In this document: positions 53,783 through 63,341 of the stretch, piece after piece
Position numbering within the stretch: the stretch's first letter is position 1
Layout of the letters: each line of letters opens with the position of its first letter
DNA from: Pseudogracilibacillus sp.
GTDB taxonomy: Bacteria; Bacillota; Bacilli; Bacillales; Amphibacillaceae
Direction: 5' to 3'
DNA: 64,000 nt
NCBI GenBank assembly: GCA_026169815.1
Contig: JAPFDT010000037.1
Location: 49,778-113,777, forward strand
Translations under genes and position numbers: made by a program
Notes under the pieces: generated by a model
Told to the model about the DNA's origin: nothing
The model's input: only the letters and a program-made list of their open reading frames with translations
The model's database searches: none

Positions 53783-55289
53783 GTTTATTCGTGTTTTCGA
53801 AGAGAGTAAAGTTGGCTTAGTTAATTCATTAATCGAACATATCCAAATTTCATTTATCGCTCTATTAATCGCTGGAATTATTGCCGTTCCATTAGGTATT
53901 TACGTAACAAAACGTGAAAAGATTGCTGAAGTTATTATCGGAATTACAGCTGTATTACAAACGATTCCTTCTTTAGCATTGTTAGGTTTACTTATTCCTC
54001 TTGTTGGAATTGGGAAATTTCCTGCTATTATTGCTCTAGTTGCTTATGGGTTATTACCAATTTTACGAAATACATATACAGGGATTAAAGAAATCGATCC
54101 CTCTTTAATTGAAGCCGCTAATGCGATGGGGATGAATACACAAAAGAAGCTTATAAAAGTCGAATTACCACTCGCGATGCCAGTAATTATGGCAGGAATT
54201 CGTACATCGATGGTATTAATCGTTGGAACAGCTACACTTGCCGCATTAATTGGCGCAGGTGGATTAGGGGATATTATTTTACTCGGTATTGACCGAAATA
54301 ATACACAACAAATTCTACTCGGAGCCATTCCAGCAGCACTTTTAGCGATTATATTCGATTACGTGCTCAAACAAATGGAAAGTTTATCATACAAAAAAGC
54401 ACTCATTACAATCGGGACAGTTGTTGTCATAGCTTTCTTGATGATTATTACGCCCTTTATGTTACAAAATAATAAAGAAATCACTATCGCTGGAAAACTA
54501 GGAGCAGAACCAGAAATCTTAATTAACATGTATAAAATTTTAATCGAAGAAGAAACAGATGTACAAGTAGATTTAAAACCAGGATTTGGGAAAACATCAT
54601 TCGTCTTTAACGCACTAGATTCAGGCAGTATTGACATCTACCCTGAGTTTACCGGTACAGCTATTTCGGAATTAATGAAAGAAACACCTGTAAGTACAGA
54701 TCGAACGGAAATTTATGAACAAGCTAAAATCGGTATGATAGAAAATTTTGATTTACACCTGTTAGAGCCAATGACCTTTAATAATACGTATGCTTTAGCT
54801 GTCACAGATGAATTAGCGACTACACACAATTTAGAAAATATTTCTGATTTAATCGGAATAGAAGATGAATTAAGTGTCGGCTTTACATTAGAATTTTCCG
54901 ATCGTGAAGATGGTTACCTCGGGATTCAAGATTTGTATGGATTAACTTTTCCAAACATAACAACGATGGAACCTAAATTACGTTATGTCGCTGTCGAGTC
55001 AGGGGAAATTAATCTCGTCGATGCGTATTCAACAGATAGTGAATTAGAAGAATACGAATTAACCGTCTTAGAAGATGACCGTGAATTATTCCCACCATAT
55101 CAAGGAGCGCCTTTAATACGCGAGAAAATTGTTGAAGCGTATCCAGAAATTGTTGATGCACTAAATCAACTTGGAGGTAAAGTAACAGATGATGAGATGC
55201 GCGAAATGAATTACCGTGTCAATGTTGACGGAGAAAAACCTGTAGATGTAGCACGTGAATTTTTACAAGAAGCAGGATTAGTGGAATAA
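53775..55289 (+). CDS. ABC transporter permease fused to its substrate-binding domain (OpuC/EgtU type)
   Basis: A 504-residue fusion. The N-terminal 215 residues are the permease (five to six helices, NTYTGIKEIDPSLIEAANAMGMNTQKKLIKVELPLAMP EAA loop). After a membrane helix (about 215-235) comes an OpuAC/OsmX-type binding domain (ITIAGKLGAEPEIL, FGKTSFVFNALDSGSIDIYPEFTGTA). This layout is known from OpuC-like and ergothioneine (EgtU) importers. Substrate is a quaternary amine or betaine. It ends at a strong terminator. Confidence 0.88.
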   Translation: MNEFIRVFEESKVGLVNSLIEHIQISFIALLIAGIIAVPLGIYVTKREKIAEVIIGITAVLQTIPSLALLGLLIPLVGIGKFPAIIALVAYGLLPILRNTYTGIKEIDPSLIEAANAMGMNTQKKLIKVELPLAMPVIMAGIRTSMVLIVGTATLAALIGAGGLGDIILLGIDRNNTQQILLGAIPAALLAIIFDYVLKQMESLSYKKALITIGTVVVIAFLMIITPFMLQNNKEITIAGKLGAEPEILINMYKILIEEETDVQVDLKPGFGKTSFVFNALDSGSIDIYPEFTGTAISELMKETPVSTDRTEIYEQAKIGMIENFDLHLLEPMTFNNTYALAVTDELATTHNLENISDLIGIEDELSVGFTLEFSDREDGYLGIQDLYGLTFPNITTMEPKLRYVAVESGEINLVDAYSTDSELEEYELTVLEDDRELFPPYQGAPLIREKIVEAYPEIVDALNQLGGKVTDDEMREMNYRVNVDGEKPVDVAREFLQEAGLVE

Positions 55290-55325
55290 ATGATGTAGAT
55301 TCTTCATTTAAATGTTAGACATAAT

Positions 55326-55363
55326 AAACGCAGCAGATCGACTATATTCGTTCTGCTGCGTTT
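55326..55363. terminator. Bidirectional terminator
   Basis: AAACGCAGCAGA (55326-55337) pairs with TCTGCTGCGTTT (55352-55363) between the converging ABC transporter and heme-protein genes. Confidence 0.88.
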
Positions 55364-55367
55364 CATT

Positions 55368-55592
55368 TTATTTCCAATAATTATTAGCTGCTGCGACTGT
55401 TTGAAAGTGTGTTGCGACAACGTGTGATGCCATTGTTAAACTATCCGCATTCTCTGCATACTCCGGGCGAAGTCTTTCACGTACTTCGGCTGATGTTTGC
55501 GTGTAAGCTACCCCTTTTCTCGCTAATGTAATCGCTAGTTCAAAGCCTTCTTGTGGTGTGTCTGTTTGTAAACTCGTTAACCAATCCGCCAT
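55368..55592 (-). CDS. Hexameric tyrosine-coordinated heme protein (HTHP)
   Basis: A 74-residue protein of the HTHP family, small hexamers that hold one heme per subunit with a tyrosine iron ligand and show peroxidase and catalase activity. The ligand Tyr45 is at the expected place in LRPEYAENAD. The family C-terminus ASHVVATHFQTVAAANNYW is almost unchanged. GGAGATG lies 6 bases before the ATG. It is divergent from the TauE gene and shares with it a region bearing a perfect palindrome at 55688. Likely role: peroxide or nitrosative stress defence. Confidence 0.85.
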   Translation of the reverse strand: MADWLTSLQTDTPQEGFELAITLARKGVAYTQTSAEVRERLRPEYAENADSLTMASHVVATHFQTVAAANNYWK

Positions 55593-55687
55593 TTTTCACA
55601 TCTCCTTTTCATAAGTTATGTCTGGAAAAATATAGTTGAAATTCTATTCTCTCTCCTTCATTGTATAAACAACAGAAAAACACAACA

Positions 55688-55701
55688 TTGACCTAGGTCA
55701 A
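55688..55701 (+). promoter_or_regulatory. Perfect 14-bp palindrome resembling a Crp/Fnr-family operator
   Basis: TTGACCTAGGTCAA fits the TTGAN6TCAA half-site arrangement of Crp/Fnr-family regulators, including FNR-like and HcpR-like proteins. It lies 96 bp upstream of the heme-protein start and 88 bp upstream of the TauE start. Control by an oxygen, nitric oxide or redox sensor is inferred. Confidence 0.5.
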
Positions 55702-55788
55702 TTTAATATATGATTAGAAATTCATTATGTTCAATTTCACTAACATATGATAAACTAACACAACAAATGCAAAAGGAGTTAAACAATT

Positions 55789-56508
55789 GTGGATATGACA
55801 TTATTTATCATTATTATTTTAATAGCGTCTATTTTACAAACGAGTACTGGATTTGGTTTTTCTATTTTAGCGACACCATTTTTACTACTCTTATTTGAAC
55901 CTGCTTATGCGATTCAAATTAATTTGGTTTTATCCTTTTTCATTTCCGTTGCCCTCATGACAGCTATTCGAAAAGACATCCGCTTCGATATCGTAAAACG
56001 CTTTATCATCGGCAGTATTGTTGGACTACCTATTGGTATTATTCTTTTCTTATATAGCAGTCCATTTTGGATAAAAATCTCCATTGCTAGTTTAATTCTT
56101 TGTTTAACTATTTTACTCATATTGCAATATCGTCTAAAACAAAGCAACCAGAAGGATATCATAGTTGGTAGTATCTCTGGCGCTTTAACAACAGGGATTG
56201 GCATGCCAGGACCACCATTATTACTTTACTTTTCCGGGGCAAATATGGATAAAGAAACGTTACGTGGAACAACGCTCGCATTTTATTTATATATTTATAT
56301 CATTAGTTTATTATTTCAAATAACTTTCGCAGGCACATCGATGATTGTTTGGAAATCGGTTATCTATGCATTACCACTCGTTGCGATTGGTCTTATTATC
56401 GGTCAAAAATTATTTGTTCGCTTAAACCAACGTACTTTTCAACTTTTTACATATGGATTATTAATTTTCACTGGTATTTATTTGTTCTTAGAAAGTTTAG
56501 GGTCTTAA
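55789..56508 (+). CDS. TauE/SafE-family sulfite/anion exporter
   Basis: A 239-residue membrane protein with about seven to eight helices, of the TauE/SafE (DUF81) family. Visible family blocks are QTSTGFGFSILATPFLLL in the first half and GALTTGIGMPGPPLLLYFSG in the second. The GTG start is used because AAAAGGAG lies 10 bases upstream. The family exports sulfite, sulfoacetate or other organosulfur anions; the substrate here is unknown. It converges on pgeF. Confidence 0.82.
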   Translation: MDMTLFIIIILIASILQTSTGFGFSILATPFLLLLFEPAYAIQINLVLSFFISVALMTAIRKDIRFDIVKRFIIGSIVGLPIGIILFLYSSPFWIKISIASLILCLTILLILQYRLKQSNQKDIIVGSISGALTTGIGMPGPPLLLYFSGANMDKETLRGTTLAFYLYIYIISLLFQITFAGTSMIVWKSVIYALPLVAIGLIIGQKLFVRLNQRTFQLFTYGLLIFTGIYLFLESLGS

Positions 56509-56515
56509 TATTAAC

Positions 56516-57265
56516 TTATTTTCGTATAATAAAACTAACATGTCTGCCTGCACGTTTATTTTCTCGATAAGAAAAGCCTGATTTATCAATGAACGTACAA
56601 TTTCGATCAAGTGTAATATTTTCAACCGGGATTCCTACTCGTTCACATTGTTTTTGTACTGTTAATTGATTATCAATATGGTATTTGTTCGTTTCACTTT
56701 TATAATACATAAAATCTTCTGCATAACCGAGTGCTTGGAATTTTTCATAAACGTCTTCATCCACTTCAAATTTTTCCTGACTTAATGCCATTCCAATATA
56801 GACGCGAAAGTTCTCCGCTTCATTGCCTTCTTTAATAAGATGGTGTAACATTTTTTCTGTTATTTCCTTCACTGTACCTTGCCATCCTGAATGAATCGCA
56901 CCAATTAATCCAGTATGTTCATGATAAAATAAGACTGGCACACAATCTGCAGTAAATGAACAGAGTACGATATTCGGTTCGTATGTGTACAATGCATCCG
57001 TATCTTCAATTGCTGTTTCCATCGTGTGAGAGCCTTTTCCAACATCTTCTTGCCTAACTTCATAAAAATTTGCACTATGCGTCTGATTGGCACAAACGAA
57101 ACGATTTAATGGTACTTGTAATGTGCTAGCTAACGCTAACCGATTTGTAACAACATTTGCTTCATCTTCACATACGTGAAAAGCCATATTATTATGTTCT
57201 AATTTTTGCTCATTTTTCAACGTTATTCCTGCAATATGTGTAGCATCATCATGATATATTTTCAT
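56516..57265 (-). CDS. pgeF: PgeF/YfiH (LACC1-like) purine nucleoside phosphorylase / peptidoglycan editing factor
   Basis: A 249-residue YfiH/YlmD-family protein. The zinc/active-site residues are in NQTHSA (His), FTADCVPVLFY (Cys) and GAIHSGWQGT (His). The family was first named laccase-like; it is now known for purine nucleoside phosphorolysis/adenosine deamination and for peptidoglycan precursor quality control. It is a single gene next to the SRP RNA gene. Its purine activity fits the nucleoside theme of the window, but no direct link is shown. Confidence 0.88.
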   Translation of the reverse strand: MKIYHDDATHIAGITLKNEQKLEHNNMAFHVCEDEANVVTNRLALASTLQVPLNRFVCANQTHSANFYEVRQEDVGKGSHTMETAIEDTDALYTYEPNIVLCSFTADCVPVLFYHEHTGLIGAIHSGWQGTVKEITEKMLHHLIKEGNEAENFRVYIGMALSQEKFEVDEDVYEKFQALGYAEDFMYYKSETNKYHIDNQLTVQKQCERVGIPVENITLDRNCTFIDKSGFSYRENKRAGRHVSFIIRK

Positions 57266-57340
57266 CTTTTTTCACCTCTTCGTATCATACGAAATATTAT
57301 CTTTTACGCTCGGGCACATTATTAAAAAATCTTAATACGA

Positions 57341-57376
57341 AAAAATCCTTATTAGCGCAGAAGCTAATAAGGATTT
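57341..57376 (-). terminator. Terminator of the SRP RNA gene
   Basis: On the minus strand AAATCCTTATTAGC pairs with GCTAATAAGGATTT and is followed by T-rich sequence, immediately after the RNA 3' end. Confidence 0.9.
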
Positions 57377-57394
57377 CATTATTGTATAAGGTAA

Positions 57395-57667
57395 AGCCGT
57401 ACACCCATTATCGATGCTACGTTCCTATGCGTTACTTAAGTTCATGGCTCGGCTCAGGTTGCCCCACGGCACACAAGAATGACCACTTACTGCTGCTTCC
57501 TTCCGGACCTGACAGGGTTCATGGGTTCCTGTTGCGCAGGATCTAAACGTCAACACCAATTCCTTAAGGCAGCCATGAGAGCGTAACACCTCAAATGGGA
57601 ATTCAGTCTTGCTATAGCGGATTGCAAGTTATAGGGCACCGCTACCTCCCCACCTAGCACGGCACTC
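57395..57667 (-). ncRNA. scr: Signal recognition particle RNA (long Bacillus type, with Alu domain)
   Basis: The minus strand contains the universal SRP helix 8 signature (GTCAGGTCCGGAAGGAAGCA) near 57506-57525 and begins with the Alu-domain start GTGCCGTGCTAGGTGGGGAGG. The length of about 270 nt is that of the Bacillus scRNA. A strong promoter lies just upstream: TTGCAA (57699-57694), 17 bases, TATAAT (57676-57671). The ends are approximate. Scaffold of the ribosome-targeting particle with Ffh. Confidence 0.95.
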
Positions 57668-57850
57668 TATATTATACGACCCTTCGATTAAAATTGCAAT
57701 GAATTCTATTTATAAAAATAAGTATCATCAAAAATTCCTTTGTAAGCAAGGAAAATTTCATTTAATATAATAGAGTTTTACTATGTATGTTAAGCTAACT
57801 ATGACAAACTATATTATTAAATAAATGACAACAAAGAAAGGATGCTGGAA

Positions 57851-58252
57851 ATGGGAAAAGTTACACCATTTTTAATGTTTCAAGACAGTAATGCTGAAGA
57901 GGCAATGAATTATTATACATCACTTATTGAGGATTCGGCTATATTAAATATCACTCGCTATGGTCCTGGTGAAAATGGGGAGGAAGGTACTGTCATGCAA
58001 GCTTTGTTTTCATTAAAAGGACAAGAATTCATGTGTATCGACAGTCCGCCGATTCATAAATTTACGTTCACTCCTTCCTTTTCAATCTTTATAACGTGCG
58101 ATTCAGAAAAAGAACTACATTATCTTTATGACAATCTCCTTACAGGTGGAGAAGCATTAATGCCTTTAGATCATTATGGTTTTAGTAAAAAATTTGGTTG
58201 GGTCAATGATAAATTTGGTATATCATGGCAGATTAATCTTCCAAATGATTAA
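57851..58252 (+). CDS. VOC-family (PhnB-like) protein
   Basis: A 133-residue glyoxalase/VOC-fold protein of the PhnB/3-demethylubiquinone methyltransferase-like group. VTPFLMFQDSNAEEAMNYYTSL, FMCIDSPPIHKFTFTPSFSIF and LMPLDHYGFSKKFGWVNDKFGISWQ are family blocks. The ATG at 57851 is preferred over 57842, because AAAGG lies 9 bases upstream of it. Reaction unknown; it is a single gene. Confidence 0.83.
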   Translation: MGKVTPFLMFQDSNAEEAMNYYTSLIEDSAILNITRYGPGENGEEGTVMQALFSLKGQEFMCIDSPPIHKFTFTPSFSIFITCDSEKELHYLYDNLLTGGEALMPLDHYGFSKKFGWVNDKFGISWQINLPND

Positions 58253-58311
58253 TTTTAATTAATTGAGAAAATGGAGTTGAAGTACATGATGATATTAGTG
58301 TACCATCCGCT

Positions 58312-58779
<468 letters not shown>

Positions 58780-58855
58780 TCACTTCACTTACGTATATTT
58801 TCTTAATCTTTCTCATAAATTGGAATGAACGCTTTTATGGCAAGGAGGGAACACG

Positions 58856-60145
58856 ATGCAAATTCATGTTGTAAGTAGTGGTGAATCGTTATTTTCCATC
58901 GCCAATACGTATCATACTACTGTTGCTGTTTTATCAGAAGCAAATGAGTTAATGAACGATCAATTAGTCGTTGGGCAAGCGCTCGTCATTCCAATTGTTG
59001 GCGAATACTACTTTGTTCAACCAGGTGATAGTTTATTTTCCATTAGTGAACAATTTCAAATGTCGGTTGAAATGTTATCGCGGATTAATCAAATTTCTGT
59101 TGACGCGCCACTTGCTGTTGGTTTTCAATTATATATTCCACCATCACCGAAACGAGCCATTACATCTTTCGGCTATATCGAACCTTTTGGTGATACAGTA
59201 TCAGAAGCTTTACAAAATGCCGCACGGATGAATAGTCCGTTATTAACTTTTTTAGCTCCTTTTAGTTATCGCATCAATCGTGATGGCACTTTAAATCCGC
59301 CACCTTTAGATCCTTTGCTTGAAGTTGCGGCAGAAAACCAAGCTTATACATCGCTCGTTGTTACGAATTTAGAAGGACCAACATTTAACTCCGAATTAGT
59401 TCATATTATTTTAAACGTGCAAGCTGTGCAAAATAAATTAATCGATGAAATTATTAATACAGCACTTACTGAAGGATTTTTTGATGTACATTTTGATTTT
59501 GAATTCATTCCTTCAGAAGATAGAGAAGCTTACAACAATTTCCTAAATAAAATGCAAGTACGTCTAGCACAAGCAGGGTTATTATTATCAACAGCATTAG
59601 CCCCTAAAACGAGTAGCACACAAAGTGGGTTACTTTATGAAGCTCATGATTATGCTGCTCATGGGGATATTGTAAATTTTTCCATTATTATGACGTATGA
59701 ATGGGGATATAGCGCAGGTCCACCTTTACCTGTGTCACCAATTAATGAAGTTAGACGAGTGCTAACATATGCTCTAGAAGAAATCCCCGCTAATAAAATC
59801 ATCATGGGGCAAAATTTATACGGCTATGATTGGACGCTTCCCTTTATACAAGGAGAGAGTTTTGCTCGCGCGATTAGTCCACAACAAGCAATTCAACTTG
59901 CTTGGGAACATAATGTAGCGATTTCTTATGACGAAACTGCTCAAGCACCTTTTTTTGAATATATTGATACAGAGGGACAGGAGCATATCGTCTGGTTTGA
60001 AGACGCTCGTTCCATTCAAGCAAAATTTAATTTAATTAAAGAACTAGGGATTCTCGGCATCGCCTATTGGAAGCTTGGGTTATCTTTTCCACAAAATTGG
60101 TTATTACTTGCAGATAACTTTATCATTTCTAAACGAGAAACATAA
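58856..60145 (+). CDS. yaaH: Spore cortex-lytic N-acetylglucosaminidase-like protein YaaH/SleL
   Basis: A 429-residue protein with two LysM domains (about 1-46 and 51-95) and a GH18 domain (about 105-425). The GH18 active-site region reads FFDVHFDFEFIP, with the catalytic Glu. There is no signal peptide, as usual for this coat-associated family. It acts during germination on cortex muropeptides. GGAGGG lies 7 bases before the ATG. Evidence that the organism makes endospores. Confidence 0.92.
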   Translation: MQIHVVSSGESLFSIANTYHTTVAVLSEANELMNDQLVVGQALVIPIVGEYYFVQPGDSLFSISEQFQMSVEMLSRINQISVDAPLAVGFQLYIPPSPKRAITSFGYIEPFGDTVSEALQNAARMNSPLLTFLAPFSYRINRDGTLNPPPLDPLLEVAAENQAYTSLVVTNLEGPTFNSELVHIILNVQAVQNKLIDEIINTALTEGFFDVHFDFEFIPSEDREAYNNFLNKMQVRLAQAGLLLSTALAPKTSSTQSGLLYEAHDYAAHGDIVNFSIIMTYEWGYSAGPPLPVSPINEVRRVLTYALEEIPANKIIMGQNLYGYDWTLPFIQGESFARAISPQQAIQLAWEHNVAISYDETAQAPFFEYIDTEGQEHIVWFEDARSIQAKFNLIKELGILGIAYWKLGLSFPQNWLLLADNFIISKRET

Positions 60146-60151
60146 GAGGAG

Positions 60152-60190
60152 GGACATAACTATATTTAAAATACTTTTTAAGTTATGTCC
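60152..60190. terminator. Bidirectional terminator between yaaH and proC
   Basis: GGACATAACT (60152-60161) pairs with AGTTATGTCC (60181-60190) between the two converging genes. Confidence 0.75.
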
Positions 60191-60201
60191 ACTCGCTTTT
60201 T

Positions 60202-61017
60202 TCATTCGTCTGAACCTAATTCTCGAGAACGTTTTGTTGCGTTCGCTACACATGATTCAACAGCTTTAGCAAAATCGTAACTCGTTAACGTATCTAATCC
60301 AGCTGCTGTTGTACCATTTGGACTTGTTACATTTTCTCTTAATGTAGCAACTGGTTCTCTCGCTTGTTCTAACATATGTCCTGCGCCTATAACAGTTTGG
60401 GTAATTAATTGTTTCGCTGTTGCTTGATCTAACCCATGATTCATTGCCGCTTGTTCCATTGCTTCCACTAAATAATAAATATAAGCAGGACCACTACCAG
60501 AAATACCTGTTACAATGTGCATTTGATCTTCTTCTACAACAGATACTGTTCCAATCGCTGCAAATAACTCTTCAGCTAAGGCAATATCTTTATCTGTTGC
60601 AAATTTTCCCTTTGCTATCGCTGTTGCTGAATAACCAATAGTTGCAGACGTATTCGGCATCGAACGGATAACTGCCACATCTTTTCCGATTTTTTCTTTA
60701 ATAAAATCTGTTGAAATTCCTGCAATAACTGAAATAATTAATTGATCTTCTGTCACATATTCTTTCACATCATTAATTGCTGATTCTAGATCATATGGTT
60801 TCGTCGCAAACATAACAATATCCGCATCACGTAACACTGTTACTTTATCTTGTGATGTTTTGACCTCGTATTTCGTAGCTAATTCCTTCAATCTTTCTTC
60901 ATTTTCCTTATTCGTTACAAAAATTTGTTCACTTGATAAAAATTCCCTATTAACCATTCCAGCCATAATTGCTTCCGCCATCGAACCAGCACCAACAAAG
61001 GCGACTTTTTTTACCAT
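60202..61017 (-). CDS. proC: Pyrroline-5-carboxylate reductase
   Basis: A 271-residue enzyme for the last step of proline synthesis. The Rossmann motif is VAFVGAGSMAEAIMAG; VIRSMPNTSATIG and ITGISGSGPAYIYYLVEAM, with the catalytic Ser/Thr region, and the C-terminal TSPNGTTAAGLDTL are all typical. It is controlled by a proline T-box leader directly upstream. Confidence 0.95.
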   Translation of the reverse strand: MVKKVAFVGAGSMAEAIMAGMVNREFLSSEQIFVTNKENEERLKELATKYEVKTSQDKVTVLRDADIVMFATKPYDLESAINDVKEYVTEDQLIISVIAGISTDFIKEKIGKDVAVIRSMPNTSATIGYSATAIAKGKFATDKDIALAEELFAAIGTVSVVEEDQMHIVTGISGSGPAYIYYLVEAMEQAAMNHGLDQATAKQLITQTVIGAGHMLEQAREPVATLRENVTSPNGTTAAGLDTLTSYDFAKAVESCVANATKRSRELGSDE

Positions 61018-61302
61018 ATTATCTCTCCTCTAACACTGTTTTTTTACAATTTAAAAACCTCATTTTCATCCTTATAAAAAAGGACGGAAATGAGGTTATC
61101 ATCCGCGGTACCACCTAGATTGGCCTAAAAATGCCCACTTACTGATCGATAACGCAATCACTTGCGGTTAGTTTACTCACTAACAACTCCTAGGTAGGTT
61201 CAATGATGACCACACATAAGGAATCTCTCAGCCTCTGAATTCCACTCTCTTTAGTAGGTATCATCATTTACTTGTCTAATCATCGTCTCTCGTATCTAAT
61301 TA
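61018..61302 (-). promoter_or_regulatory. T-box leader (proline-specific) of proC
   Basis: The minus-strand leader contains the T-box AGGTGGTACCGCG (61116-61104). Stem I has AGAGAG and GGCTGAGAGATTCC, and GAACCTACC follows it, placing CCT (proline codon) at 61198-61196 as the specifier. The terminator is at 61097-61053. The promoter is TTGACA (61337-61332), 17 bases, TAATAT (61314-61309). Uncharged tRNA-Pro should stabilise the antiterminator and switch on proC. Confidence 0.92.
61053..61097 (-). terminator. T-box terminator
   Basis: AACCTCATTTCCGTCCTT pairs with AAGGATGAAAATGAGGTT and is followed by TTT on the minus strand. It competes with the antiterminator that includes the T-box bases. 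Confidence 0.9.
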
Positions 61303-61471
61303 TTATAAATATTAGAATGTTCCCATCTGTTTGTCAAGTGATACTTAAGAATTGTGTTAATGCCACAAAATATCTTATAACTAATTAACAAAATTCCTTT
61401 TAACTTTATTGATATCACTATGTTATACTTACAATAAATAATTTAGCTTTCATACAGATAGGAGAATATAT

Positions 61472-61897
61472 ATGAAAACAGGTCCAGCTTTAAAACAATT
61501 AACATCCCATCGTTCTATTCATGATGCCGGACAAGCCCAAGCTAGAGCTCTTACCGAAGAAGTGATGCGACTTTTTGAGAATAATGAAACAAAAGAGTGT
61601 TTAGATACTGCCAAGGCACTTCTTAAACATTGGGAACAAAAGATTATTGCTCATGCTGATGCAGAAGATGAAACTTTCTTTCAAGAATTATTAGCAGAGG
61701 ATAAAATAGCTGATAAACATATTTATATGATGATGCGTGATCACGACTTATTTCGGAAAATTACCGCACACATTAGAAAGAGTATAGAGCATGAAGAAAA
61801 GGTTACAATGAATCATCTATACGAATTCAATACACTATTAATTTTAAATGCATTTCACCATAAAGGGAAAGAGGAATACTTATTTCCTGATGAATAA
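61472..61897 (+). CDS. Hemerythrin-like HHE-domain protein
   Basis: A 141-residue helical protein with the histidine/acid spacing of bacterial hemerythrin HHE domains: TSHRSIHDAG, HWEQKIIAHADAEDETFF, MRDHDLFRKI and HHKGKEEYLFPDE. The four-helix bundle would bind a di-iron site for oxygen or nitric oxide. GATAGGAG lies 9 bases before the ATG. It is a single gene with its own terminator. Possible link to redox stress defence together with the HTHP gene. Confidence 0.82.
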   Translation: MKTGPALKQLTSHRSIHDAGQAQARALTEEVMRLFENNETKECLDTAKALLKHWEQKIIAHADAEDETFFQELLAEDKIADKHIYMMMRDHDLFRKITAHIRKSIEHEEKVTMNHLYEFNTLLILNAFHHKGKEEYLFPDE

Positions 61898-61917
61898 CTT
61901 ATTTACCTCTTTCATAC

Positions 61918-61957
61918 AAAAAATCACCTACAACTGCAAAAGTTATAGGTGATTTTA
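61918..61957 (+). terminator. Terminator after hemerythrin gene
   Basis: AAAATCACCTA with AACT pairs with AGTTATAGGTGATTTT in a long stem, 21 bp past the stop. Confidence 0.88.
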
Positions 61958-61990
61958 ATATGTATAGAACATTTAATTTTATAAAATGGA

Positions 61991-62079
61991 GGAGGAAGAG
62001 GGATTCGAACCCCCGCAGGCTTTGACACCCCTTTCGGTTTTCAAGACCGACCCCTTCAACCAGACTTGGGTATTCCTCC
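61991..62079 (-). tRNA. trnS-Ser: tRNA-Ser (anticodon UGA)
   Basis: An 89-nt gene. The acceptor arms GGAGGAA and TTCCTCC pair, the anticodon loop reads CTTGAAA with TGA as anticodon, there is a long variable arm as expected for serine, and the T-loop GGTTCGAATCC is present. The CCA end is not encoded. Confidence 0.96.
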
Positions 62080-62213
62080 TTGATGCAACATTTCATATAA
62101 TACACTACGTTTATATAAATGTCAATAGGAATGCTAATAAATTTTTACATAGCACTTTTATTAGTACATGTAGTAACAAAAAACGATATGTTTTCGTTAC
62201 TACATATTATTTT

Positions 62214-63173
62214 TTATTTTGTTAACCGTTGAATTCGGTCTCTAACCTCTTTTGTATAGCCTTGTAAACCACCTGTATGAATGAATAATATATTTTCCTC
62301 GTCTTCATATCGACCTGATTTTATGTCAGATATAAAACCTCTAAATGCTTTTCCAGTATATGTTGGATCTAAAATAATACCTTCTTTTTTAGCAAATTCG
62401 ACATAAAACAGTAATTCTTCATCTGTAGTTTGTCCATAACCTAAACCGACAAATTGGTCATTAATTTCAATTGTAGAAAAATCATTTATCTCATCATCAA
62501 GGTCTTCGACAATATCGATAACGTCTGCTGTAAATTCTTCAGCTGTATTATCTACTGAATATCCGATTACTTTTCGGTTTGATTTAGACTGTTCATTCCC
62601 ATACCATAATCCAGCATACGTACCGCCTGAACCAATTGCGACGTTAATTGAATCAAACTGAATATCCATCTCTTTTTCTTGTTCATTAATTTCATGTAAA
62701 CAGTCAATATAACCATATGATCCTAAAGCATCCGAAGCTCCGACCGGAATTAAAAAGGCTTGCTTACCTGCTTGTTGTAATTGTTCTTTCTGTTTGTCCA
62801 TTGCTTCTTCTCGTGATGCATCTGGTTCAATAATATGAATATGCGCTCCGAACATCGTATCTAAAAAGAAGTTTCCTTCAAATTCAGTAACATTTCCACG
62901 TAGAATAAGGTGACATTCTAAGCCAACCATAGCACAAACAGCAGCTGTTGTTCGGGCATGATTGGATTGTATAGCTCCTGTCGTAATTACCGTGTCATAT
63001 CCTTGGTCCATTGCATATTGAATCGAGTATTCAATTTTTCTAACTTTATTTCCGGATAATTCCGTTCCTGTAAAATCGTCTCGTTTCATATATATATTTT
63101 TTCCTAATTCATTACTTAGTTTTTCTAACTTTTGAATAGGGGTAGGCAACTGTGCAATGTGTAACTTTTTCAT
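62214..63173 (-). CDS. D-cysteine desulfhydrase / ACC deaminase-family PLP enzyme
   Basis: A 319-residue PLP fold-type II enzyme. The Schiff-base Lys43 lies in ELSGNKVRKIEY, QSNHARTTAAVCAMVG binds the substrate carboxylate, and AIGSGGTYAGLWYG binds the PLP phosphate. The closest named relatives are D-cysteine desulfhydrase (DcyD). The ATG at 63173 is chosen over the GTG at 63182, which lies inside AAAGGAGTG. It is a single gene. True 1-aminocyclopropane-1-carboxylate deaminase is less likely, but not excluded. Confidence 0.85.
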   Translation of the reverse strand: MKKLHIAQLPTPIQKLEKLSNELGKNIYMKRDDFTGTELSGNKVRKIEYSIQYAMDQGYDTVITTGAIQSNHARTTAAVCAMVGLECHLILRGNVTEFEGNFFLDTMFGAHIHIIEPDASREEAMDKQKEQLQQAGKQAFLIPVGASDALGSYGYIDCLHEINEQEKEMDIQFDSINVAIGSGGTYAGLWYGNEQSKSNRKVIGYSVDNTAEEFTADVIDIVEDLDDEINDFSTIEINDQFVGLGYGQTTDEELLFYVEFAKKEGIILDPTYTGKAFRGFISDIKSGRYEDEENILFIHTGGLQGYTKEVRDRIQRLTK

Positions 63174-63341
63174 ATATATCACTCCTTTTTATATAATTTG
63201 AGTCATGATGAATGTAAACTGTGACATAACTTCCATCCTTAATAATTTAGAGCTTAAATTTTTGTCACTCTGAAAAGTATTATCTGCTCCACTGAGTTGA
63301 AAAAGGTGTTATTTATATTAAGTAGTTAGCATATAACCGTC

